Assembly (NCBI GenBank): GCA_020061355.1
Contig: JAGUYK010000008.1
Coordinates: 1 to 64,000, forward strand
DNA length: 64,000 bases
Source of the DNA: Ignavibacteriales bacterium
GTDB lineage: Bacteria > Bacteroidota > Ignavibacteria > Ignavibacteriales > Melioribacteraceae
Reading direction: 5' to 3'
Shown: in pieces, positions 8,996 through 16,116 of the stretch
Position numbering within the stretch: the stretch's first letter is position 1
How the letters are laid out: each line of letters starts with the position of its first letter
The notes under the pieces: generated by a model
Told to the model about the DNA's origin: nothing
The model's input: the letters and a program-made list of their open reading frames with translations, nothing else
The model's database searches: none
Translations under genes and position numbers: made by a program

Positions 8996-10192
8996 TCAAC
9001 CTTTCTTCAGATAGACGTTTCCATTAATTGTATTAATCTTTATCTTGTGTTTACCGCCGCCGACAGAAGCTTTACCTGTCAAAAATTTACGCGCAGATCC
9101 TTTCTTCTTTATCCACTCCTTAGAAACTTCTTCATCCAATTTAAAATCGCTCTCAATTTTTACATCGCCATCATACTTTTTAGTGAATGCAATTTCAACT
9201 TCTATATCCATTGAAAGCCCGGATGGAACAGTAAGAGTTATATCGCCGCCCATTGAAGTCAATGTAACGTTTCTTTCGCCCTTATTCGGATCGCCGACCA
9301 TTTTAGCTTCGATATCTCCGCCCATAGTTTTTGCTCTGATCCATCCGTCAACAGATTTAATTTCAATATCGCCGCCCATCGTTTCGGCATCAATGAATTT
9401 TTCTGCATAATTAACGGTTATTTCTCCGCCCATCGTTTTTACTTTAGCGCCGTTTAACGCTCTATCAACTTCAATAGGACCACCCATGGTTGAAATATTA
9501 ACTTCGTTCCCGGTTGATCCGCTGCTGCTTTTAACATTTACCTGCTTAACTTTTCCGCCCATAGTTTTGGCATTCAAATCTCCTGTTACATTTTCAACAA
9601 GAACATTTCCGCCCATCGTATGCACTTTGCCGTTTACTTCACTGTCCTTGACGGTAATTTCTCCACCCATCGTGGATAGATTAACATTGCCTTTCAGATT
9701 TTTAAGGTCAAGTCCGCCGCCCATAGTTTTGCCTTCCATTTTACCGTTTACACTATAAATTTTCACGCCTCCGCCCATAGTTGAAAAGCTTAAATTATAA
9801 TTGTTAGGTACTTTTACAACGGTTTTAGCACTTGAATTATGGTTACGGTCATCCCCATCATAATATGAAGTAATTTCAACATCATTTCCGCTCTGGTCAA
9901 ATTCAACAACAATATCTTCTGCATCTCTACCTTTTACCGTTACTTCTACACTTACAACATCTTTATTCCAACCTTCAATTGAAATACCGCCGCCGGTTCT
10001 TAAGTCTATTGTAAGAGTTCCACCGGGTTTTACATTAAATTCCTTTTGATAATTTTTATCCGGAAGTAATGATGCTATTCCGTTTTTAATTCTTGTTTTC
10101 ATCGGATTTTCAAGTGAAGTTGACGCCGGTACTGCCGCAATAAACAGTACTCCGATTAACGCTAACGTTGCAATTAGAATCAGCTTTTTCAT
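8996..10192 (-). CDS. Secreted TMGG-repeat beta-solenoid protein (DUF4097-like), paralogue 2
   Basis: A 398-residue protein with a signal peptide (MKKLILIATLALIG..., cut near residues 20-25). The body is a right-handed beta-solenoid-like array built on the repeated core TMGG, which I count nine times, plus one SMGG, spaced roughly 15-25 residues apart. DUF4097 domains of this type occur in envelope-stress proteins such as LiaX. The start at 10192 is chosen over 10210 because a GGGGGA Shine-Dalgarno lies just upstream and the signal peptide then begins properly. It starts 24 bp after the stop of its paralogue and is the last gene of the sigma/HEAT/solenoid operon. Cell location (periplasm or surface) is inferred. 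Confidence 0.82.
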   Translation of the reverse strand: MKKLILIATLALIGVLFIAAVPASTSLENPMKTRIKNGIASLLPDKNYQKEFNVKPGGTLTIDLRTGGGISIEGWNKDVVSVEVTVKGRDAEDIVVEFDQSGNDVEITSYYDGDDRNHNSSAKTVVKVPNNYNLSFSTMGGGVKIYSVNGKMEGKTMGGGLDLKNLKGNVNLSTMGGEITVKDSEVNGKVHTMGGNVLVENVTGDLNAKTMGGKVKQVNVKSSSGSTGNEVNISTMGGPIEVDRALNGAKVKTMGGEITVNYAEKFIDAETMGGDIEIKSVDGWIRAKTMGGDIEAKMVGDPNKGERNVTLTSMGGDITLTVPSGLSMDIEVEIAFTKKYDGDVKIESDFKLDEEVSKEWIKKKGSARKFLTGKASVGGGKHKIKINTINGNVYLKKG

Positions 10193-10215
10193 GATTGTTC
10201 CCCCGTTCATTTTTT

Positions 10216-11370
10216 TTATTTGGAAAGTTTTTTAATTGTTATGTTTTCATTATTTGAACTTGCATAGATTTTCCCGCCGCCGCCGTTTACTTCATAAGTA
10301 GCTTTTATCTTTCTCTCTTTATCATCGGCAGAGTATGATTTAGCTTCAAACTCGGATCTGATTTTATAATCATCCTTCATAAATTTCCAGTTACCGCGTA
10401 CCCTAATTTCAGCTTCAATTGTTGCTTTAGCAGATGGAAGCAGATTAATTTCAATCCGCCCGATGTTTGCATTTAGATTACTTGAACTGCCTGATGCCGG
10501 ACTTATATCGACGATAATATTTCCGGAGGTTGCTTTTGCATTAACGCTACCGGTAATATTGTGTAAAACAATGTCTCCGGCATTTGATGAAGCATCAATA
10601 AATCCTGATCCGTTCTGAACCACTAAATTTCCACCCATTGTCTGCATACTAACCCTACCATTAGCATTTCCAACCTCAATACTTCCGCCCATTGTTTTTA
10701 GTTGTGAATAATCCCCGCCTACAAATTTGATTTCAATCTCGCCGCCATAAGTTACAGCTTCAATACCGGACATAGCTTTTGCAACTTTTATGTCTCCTCC
10801 CATTGTGTTGACTTTAACCATCTCGCCGATTACTTCGCCAATTCTTATATCGCCGCCCATTGTAGAAAGTGTAAGACCTCCCTCAATATTACCAACGTTA
10901 AGATTTCCACCCTGTGTATTGATTTTTACTTTACCTTTCACATTCTTTAATGAAATATCTCCGCCCATAGTGTTAAGATCGATATTACCGGCAACATTAC
11001 CTTTTACGCTTATATCGCCGCCGGTTGTCTTTGCATCAACACTATATTGCGAAGGAAAGCTTACACTCAATTCAATCTCTTCACCCCAGCCCCATTCGGA
11101 ACTATATTTTACAAATACATTATTCCCTTCCTGGTAAACTTCCATATTTTTTATCTCATCACTATCGACATTTTTAACCTTTACATATACTTCATTCTTT
11201 TCCCATGGGGTTAAATCAATAGTTCCCGAGTTTATATTGATATTTAATTTACCTCCTTTATTTACCTTCAATGATTTTGTAAAATCCTCTGCCTCTCTTC
11301 GAGCGCCATTCGAAATGCTGCTAACAAAAAGGATTGCAATCAATACTAGAAAAATATTTTTCGCTTTCAT
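10216..11370 (-). CDS. Secreted TMGG-repeat beta-solenoid protein (DUF4097-like), paralogue 1
   Basis: A 384-residue protein with a signal peptide (MKAKNIFLVLIAILFVSS) and a beta-solenoid body. TMGG occurs five times, with degenerate rungs TTGG, TQGG and TYGG, so it is more diverged than its downstream neighbour. The start at 11370 is fixed by a strong Shine-Dalgarno AAGGAGG, which lies inside the last codons of the upstream HEAT-repeat gene. The genes are separated by 1 bp, so translation is coupled. It belongs to the operon led by the ECF sigma gene at 12402-12971. The biochemical function is unknown; a role in envelope-stress response is inferred from the neighbours. Confidence 0.82.
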   Translation of the reverse strand: MKAKNIFLVLIAILFVSSISNGARREAEDFTKSLKVNKGGKLNININSGTIDLTPWEKNEVYVKVKNVDSDEIKNMEVYQEGNNVFVKYSSEWGWGEEIELSVSFPSQYSVDAKTTGGDISVKGNVAGNIDLNTMGGDISLKNVKGKVKINTQGGNLNVGNIEGGLTLSTMGGDIRIGEVIGEMVKVNTMGGDIKVAKAMSGIEAVTYGGEIEIKFVGGDYSQLKTMGGSIEVGNANGRVSMQTMGGNLVVQNGSGFIDASSNAGDIVLHNITGSVNAKATSGNIIVDISPASGSSSNLNANIGRIEINLLPSAKATIEAEIRVRGNWKFMKDDYKIRSEFEAKSYSADDKERKIKATYEVNGGGGKIYASSNNENITIKKLSK

Positions 11371-11371
11371 G

Positions 11372-12346
11372 TTACTTAACCTCCTTAACAAGTGATGCGG
11401 CTCTCAGTCTAATGAAATCACTCTCATCGTTTTCCGCTTTTCTATTTAATACGTTAATAATTTTATCATCTAAAGAAGCGCCCTGTACTTTCAGATTTGC
11501 AAGGGCATTAATTGCGGCAACGCGTAACCCTGAATTGCCGTCGTTGGAAAGAACATATAAGTAAGCGTCCCGTATTTCCTGATCGAAAGGAAATTTTACA
11601 AGAACATTTAATGCTTCTTTTCTTACAGCCGGATTTTTATCCGTTTTCATTGCAGTAATAAGTGCTGCTTTTACTTTGGGATCGGGAATAATTCGATCTA
11701 ATTCTATTTGCGATGCAATTGTGTTTACTGTTAGCAATTTCAACCCGGGATTTTGCTGGGTAGTTAATGCAGTTGCAAGCGCTCTTTGAATTACAGGATC
11801 GTCAGCAGACCCTTTATAACTTATTGGTGAAGTCCCCCCGACTCCGCCGAATAATACTTCTATATCGCCCCCTTCAAAGAATGGATTAGGAATCTTTATG
11901 TTCGAAATCTTTGTTTCGTACGACTGAACATTATCAAGATCAACCGATTTTGAGTTGGTTGCAACCGGCAGACTACTTGATCTATAAAACAGGAAATATC
12001 CGACAAAGATCCCCACGAATACCAGCGTTAACGACCCGAATGAAAGTTTATAGTTGACTACAAAAATATTTTTTAACCACTCTAATATTTTTTCTTTAGG
12101 AGTTAATTTGGCAGCTTCGTTTCTTACAGAGCGCATTAAATCGTTACGTACAGCGACTAAAAGTTTTTCATCTATTTCTGCCGGACGGTTAGATGTAAAT
12201 GCTTCATGCATTTGTTTGTACGATTCAAACTCTTTCCGCAATTCATCATTTTCCATTATTAAATTCTCGAGCTCAATTCTTTTATCATCCTCGAGTTCAT
12301 TCATAAGGTAAAGCTGCGCAAGTTCTAAAAATTTTTCTTTGTTCAT
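11372..12346 (-). CDS. Membrane anti-sigma-like protein with C-terminal HEAT repeats
   Basis: A 324-residue single-pass protein. The N-terminal helical part (1-95) resembles cytoplasmic anti-sigma domains (LAQLYLMNELEDDKRIELE, 9-27) but has no zinc-binding Cys. One membrane helix spans about 103-121. The C-terminal part (about 185-320) consists of HEAT-like helical repeats (DPVIQRALATALTTQQNPG, KVKAALITAMKTDKNPAVR) and would lie in the periplasm. It directly follows the ECF sigma gene, with a hairpin repeat in the 55-bp gap and a GGAG SD at 12352-12356. The likely role is a membrane anti-sigma factor that reads envelope state through a HEAT sensor. That function is inferred from position and topology. 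Confidence 0.75.
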   Translation of the reverse strand: MNKEKFLELAQLYLMNELEDDKRIELENLIMENDELRKEFESYKQMHEAFTSNRPAEIDEKLLVAVRNDLMRSVRNEAAKLTPKEKILEWLKNIFVVNYKLSFGSLTLVFVGIFVGYFLFYRSSSLPVATNSKSVDLDNVQSYETKISNIKIPNPFFEGGDIEVLFGGVGGTSPISYKGSADDPVIQRALATALTTQQNPGLKLLTVNTIASQIELDRIIPDPKVKAALITAMKTDKNPAVRKEALNVLVKFPFDQEIRDAYLYVLSNDGNSGLRVAAINALANLKVQGASLDDKIINVLNRKAENDESDFIRLRAASLVKEVK

Positions 12347-12357
12347 CTTATACTCCT

Positions 12358-12402
12358 GTCACTCTGAGCAGTCCGGCTCTGCCGGACGTGTCGAAGAGTG
12401 AC
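12358..12402. repeat. REP-like double hairpin between sigma and anti-sigma genes
   Basis: The outer arms GTCACTCT (12358-12365) and AGAGTGAC (12395-12402) pair perfectly. A nested stem GTCCGGC-TCT-GCCGGAC sits at 12371-12387. The element contains the TGTCGAAG core seen in other intergenic palindromes of this window. It starts in the stop codon of the sigma gene and ends just before the SD of the anti-sigma-like gene. Confidence 0.7.
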
Positions 12403-12971
12403 TATCTAATACCCTTTAATCTTTCTCTCATTCTATTTGTCGCGGTAAATAAATACCTTTTTATTGTTCCTTCATTGCACTGCATTATGTCAGCAATTTC
12501 TTTAATCTTATAATCCTGGTAATACTTAAGAGTAAATGCCATTTTCTGTTGTGGTGGAAGCGTTTCCAGCGCTCTGTTAATATGTTTGGATAAATCCGAG
12601 CCCACAGCGGAATCGTCTGTTCTCAACTCACCGGGTAACTGATCTGCAAAAGTTGTTCTGTCTTCGTCATTGATTCCAATTTCTCTGTCAATTGAATCAT
12701 GCTGCTTCCTTTTGTTCTGGTATGTAATGCAGACATTTGCAGTGATACGGTAAAGCCATGTTGAGAACTCGCTTTTGAATTGAAAACTTTTCAATCCACG
12801 GTACACTCTTATAAAGACCTCTTGATAAATATCCTTGGCATCATCATCGCTGTTTCTAAACGACTTAGCCATGTTAAGTACATGTCTGTCGTATTTGTAA
12901 ACCAGCCGTTCGAATGCTGCCATATCCCCCTTCTGTGCATTTTGAATTAATTGATTATCGCTCAAGCTCAT
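12402..12971 (-). CDS. ECF-type RNA polymerase sigma factor (RpoE-like)
   Basis: A 189-residue sigma factor. Region 2 (about 22-90) contains DDDAKDIYQEVFIRVYRGL and EFSTWLYRITANVC. Region 4 (about 130-185) contains IKEIADIMQCNEGTIKRYLF. It is the first gene of a minus-strand operon with a membrane HEAT anti-sigma-like protein and two TMGG solenoid proteins. A sequence resembling the sigma-E type promoter (AACCTT, 15-bp spacer, GTCAAA) lies 22 bp upstream of the ATG, consistent with autoregulation. Targets other than its own operon cannot be read here. Confidence 0.92.
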   Translation of the reverse strand: MSLSDNQLIQNAQKGDMAAFERLVYKYDRHVLNMAKSFRNSDDDAKDIYQEVFIRVYRGLKSFQFKSEFSTWLYRITANVCITYQNKRKQHDSIDREIGINDEDRTTFADQLPGELRTDDSAVGSDLSKHINRALETLPPQQKMAFTLKYYQDYKIKEIADIMQCNEGTIKRYLFTATNRMRERLKGIR

Positions 12972-12992
12972 TTTTTATCTGTTTCTATGTGG

Positions 12993-13020
12993 TTTGACTT
13001 TGTCACCTGGAAAAAGGTTG
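12993..13020 (-). promoter_or_regulatory. Candidate autoregulated ECF promoter
   Basis: Read on the minus strand, CAACCTT is followed after 15 bp by GTCAAA. This resembles the sigma-E consensus of a GAACTT-type -35 and a TCAAA/GTC-type -10. It ends 22 bp before the sigma gene ATG at 12971. Only one copy was seen, so the assignment is tentative. Confidence 0.4.
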
Positions 13021-13189
13021 TATTTAATATGCAGAAATTTAGACGCATAATGAAGGGAGTTGAAGGCAGAATTATACAATTGAATGCGGAATGTAAAATG
13101 TACTATGAGTAATGCCGAATTTTAAAAATTGGTTAAAAGTGGAAAATTGAACAATGGATCACTATTTTAGATTAGTTTTCGAGGTCAAA

Positions 13190-14257
13190 ATGCTCAAAAA
13201 AGCCATTATTTCAGTAATAATTATTCGTTCTGTTGTATACGCTCAATTCTCGGTTAAAACCTTTATCGGCTCCGATTCCGGATTTGTAAACGGAACAATT
13301 GCGGAGGCAAAATTTAACGGACCATTCGGGATATGTATCGATAAGGACGGCAACATTTACATCGCCGACTCCGGAAATAATTGCATACGTAAGATAGATA
13401 CGAACGGAACTGTCTCAACGTTCGCCGGAACAGGAGAAGTAGGAAATAAAGACGGTGACCGGATATCAGCAACGTTCAACTCACCAACAGGAATTTGTAC
13501 TGATAATAATGGGAATTTTTATATCGCTGATTTTCTAAATCATACAATCCAGAAAATTGACGGTGAAGGAATTGTTACAACACTTGCCGGTTCGGGCGAG
13601 CCGGGATATGCAGATGGTTTTGCAGATCAAGCCAAATTTAACTTCCCGCGGGGAATTGCAATCGATGGTTATGGAAATCTTTTCGTTGGAGATAGCTGGA
13701 ATCATCGTATTAGAAAAATAACTCCTGATGGAAATGTTTCGACTTATGCAGGCGGCGGAACAGATATCGGTCCGGATAGTAAAGGAAGCTGTGTTGATGG
13801 ACCGGATACAACCGCACGATTCTTTACACCATGCGGAGTTGCATGCGACCTCTACGGAAATGTTTACGTTGCCGATGCACTCAATCATAGAATAAGAAAG
13901 ATCGATAATTTCAGAAATGTTACAACCGTTGCGGGAACAAGTGAGCCGGGTTGGAATAACGGCGGGCACAGCGATGGCGATTATAAATCGGCCATTCTAA
14001 ATACTCCAACCGAACTTTATGTAACATTTGATGAGGATATTCTATTCAGCGATACATTCGGCAATAAAGTTCGTAAATTAAGTTTCGATGGAATTGTTAC
14101 AACAATAGCTGGTGATGGTTCTCCGGGCTATGAAGATGGAGATGGAGGGACAGCGAAATTTAATTATCCTCGGGGTATAGTGATGGATAATGCGGAAAAT
14201 GAAATTTACGTGGTGGACTCAAAGAATTGTAAGATTAGGATAATAACGATCGAATAA
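13190..14257 (+). CDS. Secreted NHL-repeat six-bladed beta-propeller protein
   Basis: A protein of about 355 residues with a signal peptide (MLKKAIISVIIIRSVVYAQ). It is built of six NHL blades, each with the pattern P-x-GI-x(5)-G-x(0-1)-Y-I/V-AD-x(2)-N-x(2)-I-R-K-I and a spacer ending in V-x-T-x-AG. NHL propellers bind proteins or ligands, and some are secreted lyases or peptidylglycine-type enzymes; no catalytic residues could be assigned here. The ATG at 13190 is preferred over 13154, because GAGG precedes it and the signal peptide then begins at Met1. Upstream of it, 13021-13189 is AT-rich spacer with no gene. Confidence 0.85.
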   Translation: MLKKAIISVIIIRSVVYAQFSVKTFIGSDSGFVNGTIAEAKFNGPFGICIDKDGNIYIADSGNNCIRKIDTNGTVSTFAGTGEVGNKDGDRISATFNSPTGICTDNNGNFYIADFLNHTIQKIDGEGIVTTLAGSGEPGYADGFADQAKFNFPRGIAIDGYGNLFVGDSWNHRIRKITPDGNVSTYAGGGTDIGPDSKGSCVDGPDTTARFFTPCGVACDLYGNVYVADALNHRIRKIDNFRNVTTVAGTSEPGWNNGGHSDGDYKSAILNTPTELYVTFDEDILFSDTFGNKVRKLSFDGIVTTIAGDGSPGYEDGDGGTAKFNYPRGIVMDNAENEIYVVDSKNCKIRIITIE

Positions 14258-14290
14258 CATCAGACTAGAAAAGATTGTCACGCAAATTTA

Positions 14291-14369
14291 TCAGCCTCTG
14301 GCTGAGTCCGCAAAGTCTTACGCAAAGAATGCAGAACTGTTAAATTAGATGCTGCGCTTCGCTCAGCAT
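14291..14369. repeat. REP-like intergenic palindromes
   Basis: Two small hairpins lie between convergent genes: TCAGCC-TCT-GGCTGA at 14291-14305 and ATGCTG...CAGCAT at 14349-14369 with a CGCTTCGCT loop. The TCT loop matches the inner hairpin at 12371-12387, and the second element resembles the CTTCG...CTCAG family seen elsewhere in the window. It may also help terminate the NHL gene. Confidence 0.5.
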
Positions 14370-14377
14370 GACATGTG

Positions 14378-15541
14378 TTATTTATATAAATGCATATACT
14401 TATGTCCGCTTCCTGTATTGAATAGAACTACTGTTTCATTTTCTTTCACCCAGTTATCAGCTCTAAGTTTTTTCAGGGCGGCAAGTGTTGCACCTCCCTC
14501 CGGTGCAGCAAATATTCCGGTAGTTCTTCCAATCTGAAATGTACTTTCCATCAGTTCTTCATCGGTAACTGCTACTGCAGTTCCATTACTCTCTCTAATC
14601 GCACGTAATATTAAAAAATCTCCGATTGCTGCCGGAACACGTAAACCATCGGCAACAGTTTTTGCACCATTCCACATTTCAGCAAATTCTTTTCCTTCTT
14701 GAAATGCTTTAACCATCGGTGCACATCCGGTTGATTGAACAGAAACCATCCGCGGTCTTTTGGAATTGATCACACCAAGTTTTTCCATTTCATCAAATGC
14801 TTTCCACATTCCAACCAAACCCGTCCCGCCTCCGGTCGGATAAATAATCACATCGGGCAGTTCCCACTTCATTTGTTCAGCAACTTCGTAACCCATTGTC
14901 TTCTTCCCTTCAATCCGGTATGGTTCTTTAAGAGTTGATACATCGAATCTGCCAAACTTTTTTACACCTTCAGCGGCGAGTTTACCGCAATCTGTAATTA
15001 GTCCATCAACTAAAGTTACTTCCGCACCGAGAGTTTTACATTCTGCAATAAACGGTTCCGGAACATCTTTCGGCATAAACACAAAGGCTTTCATTCCGGC
15101 AAGCGCAGCATACGCACTCATTGCACCGGCAGCATTACCGGCAGATGGAATTGAAACTTCTTTTATTCCGAACTCGTATGCTTTCGAAATTGCAAGACAC
15201 AATCCGCGTGCTTTAAATGATGTAGTTGGATTTAATCCTTCCTCCTTTATAAATAAATTTTCAACCCCGATTTCATTCCCCAATTTTTCTGCTTTTATCA
15301 ACGGAGTGAATCCTTCGCCAAGTGTAATTTTATATTTATTATCAACAGGCAGCATTTCAGAATACCGCCAGAGAGATTTTTCTCTATCAATTAAAGATTC
15401 CTTCGCAAAAACTTTCTTAGCCGATTCAATATCATACCTTGCAAGAAGAGGTTTGCCGCACGCGGGACATAAATTCCAGATTTTGTTTTTATCATAAACT
15501 TTCGAGCAGTATCCGCATTCAAGGTGTGAAAAGTAATTCAT
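14378..15541 (-). CDS. thrC: Threonine synthase
   Basis: A PLP enzyme that converts O-phospho-L-homoserine to threonine. An N-terminal zinc ribbon holds CxxC pairs at residues 9/12 and 25/28 (CGYC...CPAC), as in the threonine synthase subfamily of about 390 residues. The PLP lysine is expected at Lys110 in NPTTSFKARG. The phosphate-binding loop GGGTG and the SAGNAAGAMSAYAA motif are present. The start at 15541 is taken because GGAGAA lies at the right distance; the 19 residues upstream of it in frame look unlike the family. It stands alone, convergent with the NHL gene. No other threonine genes are nearby. Confidence 0.9.
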   Translation of the reverse strand: MNYFSHLECGYCSKVYDKNKIWNLCPACGKPLLARYDIESAKKVFAKESLIDREKSLWRYSEMLPVDNKYKITLGEGFTPLIKAEKLGNEIGVENLFIKEEGLNPTTSFKARGLCLAISKAYEFGIKEVSIPSAGNAAGAMSAYAALAGMKAFVFMPKDVPEPFIAECKTLGAEVTLVDGLITDCGKLAAEGVKKFGRFDVSTLKEPYRIEGKKTMGYEVAEQMKWELPDVIIYPTGGGTGLVGMWKAFDEMEKLGVINSKRPRMVSVQSTGCAPMVKAFQEGKEFAEMWNGAKTVADGLRVPAAIGDFLILRAIRESNGTAVAVTDEELMESTFQIGRTTGIFAAPEGGATLAALKKLRADNWVKENETVVLFNTGSGHKYMHLYK

Positions 15542-15671
15542 TTCTTCTCCTAAAAATTTTCTGGTTGTAAAATACCCAATTCCTCGAATTTTATTCAAAA
15601 ATTAACTTAATTCCCCCTATTTGCTTACCCGAAATAAATTAATTGTTGGTACCAAATTTTTCTTTTTCTAC

Positions 15672-15687
15672 TACGAAACCTTTCGTA
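15672..15687. promoter_or_regulatory. Candidate BlaI-family operator
   Basis: The perfect inverted repeat TACGAAA-CC-TTTCGTA lies 39 bp upstream of the BlaI-like gene, in the region expected for its promoter. TAC/GTA ends are shared with known BlaI/MecI operators (TACA/TGTA), but the core differs. Autoregulation by the adjacent repressor is inferred. Confidence 0.5.
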
Positions 15688-15726
15688 TAAAGCTGCGTCT
15701 CAATAACCAAGAATCCGGAGTTGTAA

Positions 15727-16116
15727 ATGACAAAGAAACAGAATATAAAACCAACCGACTCAGAACTGGAAATCCTACAGATTTTATGGCAGAAGGGACC
15801 AGCAACAGTAAAATCTGTTAATGAAATTCTTAGTGAAAAAAAAGATGTAGGTTATACTACAACACTTAAATTAATGCAGATAATGTACGAAAAAGGTCTC
15901 GTGCATCGGAATGAAAAAGATAGAAGTCATATTTATACTGCTGTTATTGAAGAAAATAAAATTCAAAAAGCTTTAGTCGAGAAACTTTTGGAAACTGCTT
16001 TCAGCGGATCTGCGGCCAAACTTGTAATGCAGGCACTTGGAAATTCTAAACCGACAAAAGAGGAATTGGATAAAATACGTGAACTGCTTAATAACATTGA
16101 ACGGGGGGATCAATGA
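15727..16116 (+). CDS. BlaI/MecI/CopY-family winged-helix repressor
   Basis: A 129-residue regulator. The N-terminal winged helix (about 8-75) has the family hallmarks LTDSELEILQILW-like (PTDSELEILQILWQKG), VGYTTTLKLMQIMYEKGLV and RSHIYTAV. The C-terminal helical part provides dimerisation. BlaI proteins repress their own operon until cleaved after signalling by the M56 partner. The stop overlaps the start of the M56 gene by 4 bp (ATGA). A perfect 16-bp palindrome lies 39 bp upstream of the start. No beta-lactamase gene is adjacent, so the inducing signal is open. Confidence 0.92.
   Translation: MTKKQNIKPTDSELEILQILWQKGPATVKSVNEILSEKKDVGYTTTLKLMQIMYEKGLVHRNEKDRSHIYTAVIEENKIQKALVEKLLETAFSGSAAKLVMQALGNSKPTKEELDKIRELLNNIERGDQ

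Noticed and set aside
9000..11370. TMGG repeats as collapsed or misassembled sequence
   Set aside because: The rungs differ at the nucleotide level and both frames are intact, so assembly artefact is unlikely.
13535..13969. 144-codon open frame opposite the NHL propeller gene
   Set aside because: It is caused by the periodic composition of the NHL repeats; the plus-strand protein explains the sequence.
15621..15821. 66-codon frame overlapping the BlaI start
   Set aside because: It is in another frame than the well-supported repressor and covers its promoter/operator.
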